Source: Entoloma clypeatum
Lineage: Eukaryota > Basidiomycota > Agaricomycetes > Agaricales > Entolomataceae
Direction: 5' to 3'
Length of the DNA: 64,000 nucleotides
NCBI GenBank assembly: GCA_963565915.1
Contig: OY751494.1
Span: 1,550,001-1,614,000 of the forward strand
In this document: positions 31,597 to 42,544 of the stretch, in pieces
Layout of the letters: each line of letters begins with the position of its first letter
Numbering within the stretch: position 1 is the stretch's first letter
The notes under the pieces: generated by a model
Database searches by the model: none
Told to the model about the DNA's origin: nothing
The model's input: the letters and a program-made list of their open reading frames with translations, nothing else
Made by a program: the position numbers and the translations under genes

Positions 31597-33092
31597 CACC
31601 ATTCCTTTGACACCCTCTTTCAATCACTCTGCACCCCTCCGATCCTATTCCATCCTGGCCTTACAATCTGGTCTTTCAAGTTTAGGTCTGGATTAGGACA
31701 CATCTCTCCATTCATCCTTCGACATCCTACTCCGCTTGCGGACCTCCAACATCTCCGATGTCTCCGCATTTTTTGGGTCATTAACATCCACCTTGTCCTC
31801 ATTCACAAAATCATCTGTCTTTATGTCCATTCACTTTGGTTGACCCATTCATTTGTGGTTGATCATCTCCGACCTCCGGTTAACTCCGCTCCACTTGCTT
31901 TTGGTGAACGCCTGTCACATTTTGTGAAACCCTTGCTTGGCTCGAATTTCTATGGTTATAGGATACCACTAGCTCACCCACTTCACAATCTTTGCATTGT
32001 TTGGGTATTGGGCCAGTACCTTTTCCATCCATTTTCTGAAGAGTGCAAGCCCTCGACGTCTTATTGCTTAAGTTGGTATTGTTGCCACTTTTGCAAACTC
32101 TGTCCTCCGACTTTGGTCACTCCGACCTCTGGTCACCTCCGATGTCTGCACTATGCCTATCTTGCAGTTACATGGTGTATACTTGCAACCCTGGCTGCAG
32201 ACAGTTCACTACTTGCATCTGCAAGCATTCCAAACAACCTCTGGCACTTGTCAATAAATTGGCATTATGATCTTTTCGACACATTGATTCTTTCAGGACA
32301 CCTCTGACACCTCCACCTCTGATTTCCGACCTACTCCGCTCTCATATCCGACGACATCCGCATTTTTTCACCTCCTTTATGACTCTCATCTTTGGAGATA
32401 GACGATGGGACGTCTATCCTAAGGGGAAAATAGTCAACCAGTGAAAACACCAATCACTTTCTTCATCCCTTCCGACATTTTATACCACATCCGATCACCT
32501 CTGACAAATCCGCTCCGCTCCAGTCATCTCCGACATCTTGACATCTGTCACTCCCATCCCATTGCATCTTGCAACCTCAGTCCAATCCGACACACATTCA
32601 TTTGCCCTCCACACTTGGTACCTCCGCTTCCTCTCCTTCATCACAAATTCCCTCATCCTCACATCGGACTTGCCATTCCTCACCTTATGTGCCTCAAGGG
32701 TTTGGCCCTAAGACTATAACATTTGCTTGATTGCACTTGCTATCCGCACCCAAGCCATGTCCACCACCTCCGATCCGACATCCGCTCCTCCGACTGCTCA
32801 GATCAACTCCGCTTTTTCTGTCATTGTTTACTTTTGCAATGATGTTTACAATTGGACACAAAATATGGATCATCTCTGTATCTGCTGGCACATCCTTTCT
32901 CATCTGCATTTTCCTCCGACCTCCGCACCTCGGATCTCCGCACCTCCGACCTCCTCTGATCCTTGGCCCTTATGCAGCCAAGTATAAAGTGACTTGCATT
33001 ATCGGATGATTACATTTTCTGGCAAGCATCCAACACACAATTATATGGCATATCCTATGGGCCTCAAGGGTTCAGCCCTAAGGGGAAAATAC

Positions 33093-33681
33093 TGTCATAA
33101 CCATGCAATTCATACATCCGACACATCCAATGACTCCGACGTTTTATCCGGTCCGACATCCGATGATCTTCATAATAGTACTTATTGACATCTCTACTAG
33201 TTAACATTCTAATTATGCTGACAAGTAGACATCTTGATGTTGATTTTGCATTTGCTCCTCTCCGTACTCCGATTGCTCCGATGAGTAACTCCGACATCCA
33301 CACCTTACCTATAGTAGTTACTGACCCACTTCTGGTTTACTATAAGTAGTATGAATTCTGTCGTAGTTCCTCAGTTCGAATATTATACGTCACTATATGT
33401 TGCCAAACGTTCCACCAATCTATTCCTTTGCCTTTCGTCCTCATCCTCCTTCTCACGTCTCCACCTCCGCACATCCGCTCCGCACATCCGCTCCTCTCAC
33501 CCTCCGACATCTGCCAATCCGAAATCTAGGACCACGTCAAAGAATGGGGCGCAACACATAAGTTGAAGCCAGGTCCTTTCTGCAAGACATCGGACTTGTC
33601 GCATCCGTTCATCCGCTACTCCGCTCCGACTGCTCCGATGCATCCGACGTTTTCCAACATTGAAAAACACGCTACGTGACA
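33093..33681 (+). repeat. TRIM-B 3' LTR (589 bp)
   Basis: Same as 30993-31581 with two substitutions. It is followed by TSD CAAAC. Confidence 0.93.
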
Positions 33682-34828
33682 CAAACGCAAGGCATTAACT
33701 GAAGCCCAACTCCACAGCATTGTTGAGGTGGTCTTCAAGAGATTCTTCATGTGTGACAGGGACATTCCACTGCTACGGGCATTCATGGATTATCTAAAGG
33801 AGGAAGGGGAGTTCTCGCGGGAAGCGATGCAGCTCGATTGTATGAAAGAGATGTTTGAACATGATGTGCGTCTTCTATATTTTATTTTTCTTTTTACAAT
33901 TCTGATTATTGAGTCATAGAACTCACCCTTAGACATTGTCTTTATTTGGAAGTGGATGGATTCTCAAGCACCTGAAGCTGCTCCTGCCGGGCGTAATGCC
34001 CTCGTAAAGCTTGCTATTCGCATTCTCACACCAGTTCCCAATTCCGCGGGTTGCGAGCGCGCTTTCAGCCTCTTTGGCTGAATCCACACAAAATATTGTA
34101 ATAAACTCAAGTCTGAACAAGTGCACAAGATCGGTGTTGTGAAGATGGACATCTACTGGATGAACATTGCTGAAGGGCTTGTGCAAAACTGCAAGAAACG
34201 CAAATTCGGTGACATGGACTTGGATTCCCCAAACCTGACAGATTCTGGCCCATCCACTGATCCCACCAATTTCCTTACACTTGGCAACTCTCTTATTAAT
34301 GATGCTGCAGACAATGACATTGAACCAGTCCTCACTCCCGACCCAAATCTAACGACATTGTCAGATCTATCTGCCCCACATTCCAAGTCCCCTCGTGGTC
34401 TCCCAAAGAAGATCCTTCTCAAGAACTTGTTTAACTATGGTACGGCAGGAGAGACCCTTCACAGCAGTGGGGCCAGATTGGACTTCTATTGGAAGGGTGG
34501 AATTCGCAACATTGAGGAAGAAGTCGAGCGATGTGATAATGATGGTAACAACAGTATTGACAGTTCAGATCAGCCAATGGTTAGTAATGTGGATATCTGA
34601 ACTTTGTCGCATTCACTTCTTACTGTATATACTTGACATGATGAAAGCTCGACAAAACGATGAAATTCGTGGCTCACCCCACTGTTGGATGTCAAATTGA
34701 GCGGAATAACTGGAATCGCATGGAGTCAATGACCCAGGTCAGTCAATGGAAGGGGTCTGACCCCGCATTTATTGACCTTTATTGACTGACTGGGTCTGAC
34801 CCAGGTCATTGACAGCACTGATCAGCGG

Positions 34829-35304
34829 TAATGGCACCATTGGTGTCTTCGGTGTGGGAGATGGCATTAGACATGGTGGCTAGGATGTTGGAGAGATAGA
34901 AGAAGAATGATATGTTGGGCGAATAACTGGAGCAGGGAAGTCAGTGGATTGGTTGACTGATGACATCGATGTGGTGATGGGTCTTGGTCTGATGCTTTTA
35001 TTGTGGTTGAGACAGGTTCTGCCAATGGAAATCCTGGATCAGTTCTCAAGCATTCTGGACATTAGTCCGAGGTTCCCATGTATTTTCTTCTGGGCCATAC
35101 CCTTCCCATTGGACAAGGTACTGGATCTTTTCGTGGAATTTCCGAGAGTCCAGGATCGTGGAAACATGGTACCCTTCTTGTCCTTCAACAATGATCAGAT
35201 CAGGGGCTGGTTTCTTCTTCTGGATGGGTGTACTTCGGAGTTTCGTATGGTGACAACAGGGTCTCATTGAACACAGGGTGAATCATCTTCCAAGTCTTTG
35301 GAAG
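34829..35304 (-). pseudogene. G5 pol 3' end with chromodomain, and ORF3 start
   Basis: On the minus strand: end of the integrase C-terminal region ([11 protein letters not shown], out of frame), [20 protein letters not shown], chromodomain [20 protein letters not shown] and [14 protein letters not shown]. The intergenic stretch and the ORF3 start codon at 34878 (MSNAISHTEDTNG) follow. The upstream pol of G5 is lost beyond 35304, where N2-type sequence begins. Confidence 0.82.
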
Positions 35305-37241
35305 ATCAAGGAAACTGAGTGGAATACATTTCTAGCTTGTATATAAACTCTTGCTCAGGGTCACAAAGGTTAAAAATTGAGTAAAACATGGTGAAAACAT
35401 AGCTAAAACATATGATTACAGTGTTATTTTTATTTTTATTTTTATTTTGTATCTGGGTTTACAGTGCTATTTTTGTTGTATCTGTAATATTATTACAGTG
35501 TTATTTTTGTTATACAGTATATGTGTGCCTCTCACTGTGGAGTGAGCAATGGGTGGATGGGTTGATTTGATGTTCAATGATGTGCGACACACGTGCATCA
35601 AATGTGTCAAATATATGTAAACAAATGTAAAAAACATCGCATTTCTCCTTGATATGGCTACACAGAAGGAAGTAAGCTTACAGACTATATCAATTATGTA
35701 GCAGAGTATCCTATGTCAATAAATATGTAGTTATTTCATGAATTTTCGCCATGGATTGGAGCATATAGCAATGCGACACTTTACACCAAATAATAGTAAA
35801 CAATATGCAAAATGCATCACGCAGGCGCACATGGTGCCTTCCTCATGATCTAATAATAGTTTGAAGTGATAGAACTCATCAATATATATGTATTCACCTT
35901 CTAAAACAGCTTGTATAATTTTTAGATCTCTAGATCAGATAGAAATGATAAAATGTGCATATTTCAGTAAAAGTGTTATATCTCCATAATGAATGCACCA
36001 AATTTGAAAAACAGATGTGCTGTGAGGTCCCCTGAATGAGGAGAATCCAAAGCTGAAACAAAATTTTTTGGTCAAATTTTCGACCTATTTTGCTTATATT
36101 CACCTCATCAAGTCCTTGAATTTTATTTGAATGGTCTGAATAGGTGTACATACCATATTTCATCATGATTTTGACTATGTTTGATGTATAATTTTGGAAT
36201 ACAGGCTCACTACTATACATAGTTCATGTATCCAACTGTATATTTACTTCTTATAGGTTCCTACACATCTCTACATAAGTTAGCAAATACATCTGCGGCC
36301 TGTGATGCCACAGTTTGGGCATTGAGGCCTTGAGTTTCATTGCTCGGCATTGACTGCCGAGCACTCTCAGCAATTGCTGAAAGTTGAACCAATAATTTCA
36401 AGAGGCAATGAACGTTCCCACATTTTTTTTATCCCCCACCTCCACTCCATCTGGCCACCACTTCCGCCCAACGGCCACCACTTGTGCCCAACGACTCGAG
36501 TACTCACGCCCAACATGCCAAATGGCCCCACCTAACGCCCAATGGTCCCCTCTAATGCCCAGCCACCCCTTTTTGCGCCCAACGGCCCACTCTGGGCCTC
36601 GGCTCACGGCCAATGCCCTTTACTCACTCCCAACGGCCCCACCTAATGCCCAACAGTCCCCTCTAATGCCCAGCTGCCCCTTTTTGCACCCAATGCCCTT
36701 TACTCATGCGCAACACCCCCGACTCATGCCCAACATGCCAAACGGCCCCACCTAACACCCAACTGCCCTCTCTCATGCCCAACGGCGTCCACTCATGCCC
36801 AACAGCCTCAACTCATGCCGGATGTGCCCAACAGCCTCCATTCTCGCCCCCCAACAGCCCCATTCTCGCACCCAATGCCGTCCACTCATGCCCAATGCCA
36901 GCCACTCACACCCAATGCTGTCCACTCACACCCAATGCCACCAAATTGCACCCAATGCCGCCGAATCATGCCCAACGTGCCCAACACCCTCCATTCATGC
37001 CCAACGGCCACCCCAACTGACATTACATACAACTCATATTTATATATAGCCCCATGTATAATTAATCAAGCGACCAAACTGGTTCTGACCAGTGCAGACT
37101 GGTTTGGTCCACTGTCCATGGGTCCGATGGACCGGTCCAGTTTTTGGCCCTTTTGTCATATATGAAGACCAGTCTTGGTCTTGGTCTATGCCCCTCAGAG
37201 GCAAAAAACCGAACCGAACCGAACCGAACCCTCAAACACTA
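35305..37241. mobile_element. hAT-like element N2, relative of N1, left end not found
   Basis: From about 35575 it follows N1 (11480 onward) through the AT-rich middle and then a minisatellite array (36455-37015). The right end CCGAACCCTCAAACACTA matches the N1 terminus. 35305-35570 is AT-rich with TTTTTATTTTTATT runs and has no counterpart in N1. No left inverted repeat or TSD was found, so the element is truncated. Confidence 0.7.
36455..37015. repeat. 20-bp minisatellite array of N2
   Basis: Units like CTCATGCCCAACGGCC, same orientation as the right array of N1. Spacing is more irregular here. Confidence 0.8.
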
Positions 37242-37463
37242 AGTGATAGCAAGCCAGCACACACACCAGAGGTGGACAGGTGGGAGGGGACATGTGACAG
37301 ATAGGGCAAGGCATTGGACAGGGTGCCAAGGCATGAGGCGACAAGGTATGATACACAATATGACAGGAACCCAAGGGGACAAATGAGGAATGGGATGGGG
37401 TGCCACAGTGTGATGCAACACGGTGGGTGTGGGGCAACAGGGGGATGCATCCAGGGTATGACA

Positions 37464-38304
37464 TAGTCTTTGAAGGTCCAGTTAGGTTAGGTTAATTGAT
37501 CTGTTTTCAATTGACTGTAACTGTAACTGGTTATGAAAAATCTCCAAAAGTCCTTAACTGTAACTGTAACTGGTTGTAACCACTCAAGACCAGTTAAGGC
37601 CCATTTAGTCAATGGCTCTAACCAGTTAGTAGCCAGTTAATTGATCAATTCTTGAATGAATTTATTTATTATGGATAACATAACAGATACTAAGGATAGG
37701 CTGCCAATATCTATGTTACGACTTTTGTGATAGATTTGCAAGGATGAAAAGTATATATTTACAACAGTAAACATAGACTATAGGCAATAAAATATATAGG
37801 GGCGAGTGTGAATTTGTCAATGTTGGCACATCTATATGATGAGTTGGTGCTAGATACATCAGCAAACCCTGATTGAACCATGGTTCGACATGAAAAGATG
37901 CAAAAAAAGGTGGCAAGGAGGCTGCACAGGGTGAGAGGGTGCCGCTGGAGACGAGATATGGCCACAGGGGACAAGAGGCAGCTGTTGGTGAGAGGTGGCC
38001 ATTGGAGGCAAGAGACAGCCATAGGGCACGAGTGGGAGCTATTGGGGGTGAGAGGCAGCCGTAGGACATGAGTGGGAGCCGTTGGAGGTGAGACGGAGCC
38101 AGGAGACGGGAGACAGCCATTGGAGGTGAGAGACAGCTGTAGGGCATGAGTGGGAGCCGTTGGTGGTGCTGTTATAGTGTGCATCTGTTTGATGGGCTAC
38201 ATTAACCAGTCAAATATTGGTTAACAAAATTTTTATTTTGGTGTGACTGTAACTGGTCTGTGCTAGCATTCATATTAACTGTAACTGGTGGTCCAGTTAA
38301 GAAC
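37464..38304. mobile_element. hAT-like MITE fragment, right end lost
   Basis: Starts TAGTCTTTGAAGGTCCAGTT, close to the TAGTGTTTGAAAGTCCAGTC end of the MITE at 45775. It contains TAACTGTAACTGG repeats and a degenerate GTTGGAGGTGAGAGGCAGCC minisatellite (37900-38165). Copia C3 begins at 38305 and the right end is not seen. The 222 bp before it (37242-37463) are unassigned and show only GGGGTGCCACAGTG-like low complexity. Confidence 0.55.
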
Positions 38305-38605
38305 TGTTGAACGAATTCCACTTCTATAGATATTTCATCTATAGTGTCATGTGCCCAATCCCATGATGTACAAATAATGTACAAATAAGTAGACTAGTAT
38401 ATAAGACTGTCCTTGTTCTCTGTGCAACATAACACTCTTACCGAGTAACCCCCACCTTGCAAACACCTCCCAAGGTTAGTAGTAAGGTTTCCCCTCTATC
38501 GTAGATACACGATGTAGCACGTAGCATAGAGTATACTAGGACTGCAAGACGATGCATCCGGTGTGATCACCTCCAGCGTTGATGTGATTGTATGCTGTTC
38601 CAACA
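38305..38605 (+). repeat. C3 5' LTR (about 301 bp)
   Basis: The start is inferred from similarity of TGTTGAAC to the C1/C4 LTR start. The end is fixed by the primer site. Confidence 0.7.
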
Positions 38606-38617
38606 GGTTATGAGCCC
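38606..38617 (+). other. Primer-binding site, half-tRNA-iMet type (C3)
   Basis: GGTTATGAGCCC differs from the site in C1, C2 and C4 by one G-to-A change. Confidence 0.7.
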
Positions 38618-38837
38618 TGAGACTCGCCATTGCACTTGTCACTGGCAGTCTTAGTAGACTCAATGCTGCTACATTGCAAACATGATAGATCAAGTGCACC
38701 TCGATCTGTACATACAACATTAATAATTATGTGGATGTTTAATCCCACATCATCATGTAGTGCGATGAGCTAGCAGATCCGGGCGATAACACCCCGATGA
38801 TCGTGTTGCCCATCTGCCTCCATACATGTGTCTACCA

Positions 38838-39321
38838 TGTTAAGAACTGATCGACAAAACGTCGGAGCTATGTCGGACGTGTCGGAAAGTCGGAGGGTCG
38901 AAGCGCGTGCAACGTAGGGGCAAGGACTTGGCTTCAACTTGTGTGTTGCGCCCTTGCTAATATGTTGGTGTCCTTATTTCGGAGGATCGGAGGATCGGAG
39001 GTCGGAGGTCGGACTCAAGTTAAGAGTCGGGAAGAGGACGGGAGGTATGATGTCAAATCTAAGTTGATATTCAAACTGAAGCTAATACACGATTCTACAT
39101 AAGTTTAAATACTATGTCGGAGGACGTGTGGCTTCATCGGAGTCGGATAACGAGTGGCTGTCGGAGATTCTTAACATAAGTAAAATGGTCGGATGTAAGT
39201 AATGTACATAGTAACGAGATTCATAACAGTAAGTATGCATAATAAGTATTAGTCAAAATGTCGGAGGTGTCGGAGGTGTCGGGATTGGTCGGAAATCATC
39301 GGAATGGATCGGAATGTAACA
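38838..39321 (-). repeat. Solo LTR, family A (484 bp)
   Basis: TSD TACCA at 38833-38837 and 39322-39326. It is less decayed than the LTRs at 15637 and 28368. I count 19 TCGGA on the plus strand (TCCGA in LTR sense) and none in the other orientation. Removing it restores the leader of C3. Confidence 0.92.
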
Positions 39322-39491
39322 TACCAGTTAACTCTGTGTACGATGTTAAACATGGAATAGGGGTCTAATGGACCCTAGTGGAGCAAAACACATGTTGCTG
39401 TGTCCCTGTTTCATCTAAGATCCAGCGATTTGACATGTGACTAACACATTCTATTTCCAGTCTTTTGCGCTCTCACCCTTCACATCAAAAC

Positions 39492-41716
39492 ATGTCTTCT
39501 TTTGATTACAAATCTGCTGTCATCAAGATGACTGGCTCTAACTGGAAGGAGTGGAGCGATAAGATGACAGGGTTTTTACAGTTTGAAGGGACCTACCTGG
39601 ATGCTCATATCTGGGGACTGGAAACAGCCAACCTCCCTGATAGCCGCTTTGATGTCCGAACAATGAAAGGAGTTCCGCGAGTGGAAAGAGAAAGACTTGA
39701 AAGCACATGGTGTGATCATCTTATATCTGGTGGAATCTGTAAAACATGAGGTTACAGCATTTCAGACTTCGAAAGAGGTTTGGGATCAGCTGAAGACTCT
39801 TTTTGAGAACAAAGGCCCCAATGAGATGTTCGCCTTAACTCTTGATTGGCACCTGTCTGGTGGTGACCCCCATCCAGAATTCTCTAAATTCCGTGATCTC
39901 TTGGCATGCCTCAACAGGCACAAGATCCCCTTCACTCCAAAATTGCAAGGGATGCTTGCTGTACACCATCTACCTTTCAAATGGAAACATCTTGGTTCAC
40001 ATCTGGCCAAAGAATGGAAGTTAGACATTTTCAAACTTACCAATGTTGAAGAGATCGTGACCACGGAGTACATGCATGTACAAGCCGAAGCACAACTTCC
40101 AGCTGCCAACAAGATCTCCGCTGTCAAGCAGAAAGGACAGGAACCCCGCTGGCGCAACGGTCCAGGACCTGCTGATGCTTCTGGGTCAAACCAGAATTCC
40201 AGCAAACCTCATCAACAGAACAAAGGAAAAGGAAAGGCAAAGGAGACACTGTCGAACAACTCCAGTGATCAAAATAAGAAGCAGCTGTTTGTACCCAAAA
40301 AGGAAGGGTCACAGAGTTGGAAAAAGGCCCAGCACCCCCAAGAGGCCGCTGCAGGCGACACCACCAGCTGCTCTCATGTTGCCTCGTCGGCAATGACTAT
40401 GAATCTGCTGACACCCTCCTTTACCACTGTCACAGGCTCGGGACATGTCATTCCCCCCCAACAATCTTCTACTCAGATGACTGACCCTCATCATTGTCCT
40501 CCTCTCAAATCATGATTGACATCTAGTCCCGCTGAACATATCATGACCGCAGGTGCGAGAGAGCTTCTTGATCGCATGACAAACACATCTGTGCAGTGTT
40601 TCACAGGTGCTCCAGTTAATCAACCATTGATGTACCCTGAGATGCAGGCAGCACGTGATGTTGTCACATCTCTTGGCATTGTGGGAATGTCCCAGACCCT
40701 CCAAAACATCAATAATGTCATATACCCCGAAGACATTCTGGGGATATATTCGACCCCTGACAATGAGGTAATGGATGAAGCTTCCCTGTTCCTGATAGAA
40801 TGCCAAGATTATGATGCTGATACGGTGATGGACTTCAATGAGGTATACGAGTATGATGAAGATTAACCTGGACCGTCCAAGTGGATGTGTTTCAGTTGGG
40901 TGGATGATGTTGATGACGAGCTTTTCAGAGGATTGTCATGCGATGACCCGAGGTATGTTCTTTCACAAGTTTCACATGAGCACACAATGGCAGAAGAACA
41001 CATCCAGATTCGTGATGAGTCACTAGAACTGGGTCGTAGTTATTTAAAATCACCTGTCATTGCTGCCTCCTTCATGGAGGAAATTTATGATCATTTTGCC
41101 TCATGTTCAAAATGTAAGAACAAATCCAAAGATACTAATGACGCCTAGTGGATCATGGATTCTGGTGCTAGTATGCACTTCACCTCAGAGCTGAGTGATT
41201 TTGCAACATATGAAGAAGTGAAATCAATCTGTACTGCCCAAACTGCAGGTAAAGCGAAGGTCTCTATAAAAGGAAAAGTTCATCACTCACACAATACCAT
41301 TGCGTCAAGAAAAGCCAAGAAGTCTAACAACTCGGCTTTATCTGGTTTTACACATCCCAGAGCTTCCCACTCGCCTCATGTCGATGGGCAAAATTCTTCA
41401 AGAATCTGGATTAAATGTTGCTGGCTCAGCTGACAATCTTAGTTTCTTCAAAGATGGAAAGTGTGTACTAAGATGTGAACCTCATTTTCCTGGTTTGACA
41501 ATATACTGGGTAAATACATGTATTGAACAAATCATGCAGCTAAATGCTAGAAATATTGATGTCTATAAAGCCGATTACAGCATTTGGCATCAGTGGTTTG
41601 CACACCCTGGTAAAAAAAGTCCTGAAAAAGGCACCCAACACATGTGATGGATTCCCAAGGGACATCCAATTTTCCCTTAAGGATAAGCCATGCTGTCACT
41701 GCATGGAAGCAAAGTT
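39492..41716 (+). pseudogene. C3 gag-pol remnant
   Basis: Starts MSSFDYKSAVIKMTGSNWKE, a gag of the UBN2 type. A frameshift near 39700 is followed by VTAFQTSKEVWDQLKTLFEN and on to a Lys/Gln-rich basic region (KPHQQNKGKGKAKE). Stops at 40513-40515, 40864-40866 and 41146-41148 interrupt the frame. The copia protease is readable (WIMDSGASMHFTSELSDFAT), as is the pre-integrase part (YSIWHQWFAHPGKK, CCHCMEAKF). Integrase, RT and RNase H are absent because G3 follows. The lineage differs from C1/C4 and C2. Confidence 0.8.
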
Positions 41717-42089
41717 TGTTACGGGTTCTGCGGTATGCGGACGACGACATCATCAATTTTACTTATCGGCCTGACTCGGCACCCTCTTACAAATACATTA
41801 TGTCGCAACATCTATTTCCATTCCCTTCGCTAATGCTCTGACTCATTCTGCAGTAGCTTTACTCAGCTCTGCAGTATGTATGACTCATTGTACATAGCCT
41901 TCCGCAGTCACCTTACTCATACGCACTGCCTTCTGCAGTACTGACTCATCCGCTACCTCCTATAGTCAGTACCTATATAAACCTCTTGTACTAGAGTAGA
42001 TTCCTTAGATTTAGCAATCACATTGCTCTTCGCCTTTCCACTTCCTGCATACTCTGCCCAAACCTTGGAACAGTTTGTTAAGCATAACA
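41717..42089 (+). repeat. G3 5' LTR (373 bp)
   Basis: TGTTACGGGTTC...AAGCATAACA, with TATATAAA about 33 nt before AGATTTAGCAA at 42007-42017. Confidence 0.88.
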
Positions 42090-42091
42090 AG

Positions 42092-42102
42092 TTGCTAAAT
42101 CT
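42092..42102 (+). other. Self-primer-binding site (G3)
   Basis: TTGCTAAATCT, two bases after the LTR, pairs over 11 nt with AGATTTAGCAA at 42007-42017. Confidence 0.75.
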
Positions 42103-42544
42103 TGTTAGGTTTGCCCAGAGCAAAGAGAGCAACTACCAGATGAGTCAAGACATTGCGCTTCTTTGAAGACTTCACCAGTAACCATTCACCACACCAGAAG
42201 CCCGACAGGAGGAGCTAAGTCCTCGAGACAGTATCGATTTTATGCTCATCCAGCAGTACATCAAATCGGAGATCCGTCACATCCTACAGCAAGTGCTTGA
42301 CGAAGAACTAGACAACGACGAGCATCGCCCCCACGGCAAGATAGCAGAGAGCATCCATCTTGCTCAGCAACACCAGATCGCACGCTATAATGCCCGACAG
42401 AACGAACTCAAAAGCTTTCGCGTTCAAGAAGGACCTCAGACAGGTCGGATCACAGAGATCAGAGAGTTTATCAGTGTCCAGACAACCGTTATCAGAAGAT
42501 TGATCAGGACGCTCACATCGAGACATCCCAGAACCACATCATCA

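Larger units (their letters stand above)
30993..33681 (+). mobile_element. Family B non-autonomous LTR element (TRIM-like)
   Basis: Two 589-bp LTRs with only two differences seen (near 31304/33404 and 31487/33587), TSD CAAAC at 30988-30992 and 33682-33686. The 1.5-kb interior (31582-33092) has a self-primer site at the left and CCTAAGGGGAAAATAC at the right but no recognisable protein. It is CT-rich and dense in CTCCG/TCCGA. Its removal restores the hAT transposase frame exactly. It depends on other family members for proteins and is among the youngest insertions here. Confidence 0.93.
30745..34600 (+). pseudogene. hAT transposase, C-terminal third, interrupted
   Basis: The first exon piece (30745-30992) reads IQAILEPLAIAANITQASDT and on to QYIFILAVLFNPFI, TGA, ARLFK. 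After the TRIM it continues in frame (33687) as RKALTEAQLHSIVEVVFKRF and on to MFEHD. A 54-bp GT...TAG intron (33866-33919) follows, then NSPLDIVFIWKWMDSQAPEA. The hAT dimerisation (hATC) motif comes next: NSAGCERAFSLFG, TGA, IHTKYCNKLKSEQVHKIGVV. Both TGA codons fit CGA decay. After the motif an acidic Ser/Pro/Thr-rich extension of about 130 residues runs to 34600. The catalytic region upstream is absent. An acceptor-like TTTAG at 30740-30744 suggests a further intron before 30745. Confidence 0.85.
30295..34820 (+). mobile_element. hAT DNA transposon with transposase remnant
   Basis: Perfect 8-bp TSD ATCAGCGG at 30287-30294 and 34821-34828. The ends are CAGTGTTGTC and GACAGCACTG, the CAGTG-type terminal inverted repeat of hAT elements. 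Subterminal regions at both ends are dense in TGACC/GGTCA (30308-30400 and 34728-34808), which may be transposase sites. The 5' two thirds of the transposase is missing. A B-family TRIM is inserted in it. Confidence 0.9.
15158..35304 (-). mobile_element. Diverged chromovirus G5, shredded by later insertions
   Basis: Family G pieces in order on the minus strand are: 3' LTR 15158-15532, hairpin and ORF3 C-terminus 15533-15636, ORF3 continued 28777-29021, ORF3 start and pol 3' end 34821-35304. They are separated by the composite A element (TSD CAACT), an unidentified 1.26-kb insertion and a hAT (TSD ATCAGCGG). The element is lost beyond 35304. It is clearly more diverged than G1, G3 and G4. Confidence 0.8.
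38305..41716 (+). mobile_element. Ty1/copia retrotransposon C3, truncated by G3
   Basis: A 5' LTR of about 301 bp (TGTTGAACGAATTCC...GCTGTTCCAACA, TATATAAG at 38399) is followed by a half-tRNA primer site (38606-38617), a leader holding a solo A LTR, and gag-pol. The coding part ends inside the region before integrase, where the G3 LTR starts at 41717. No 3' part of C3 is found after G3. Confidence 0.85.
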
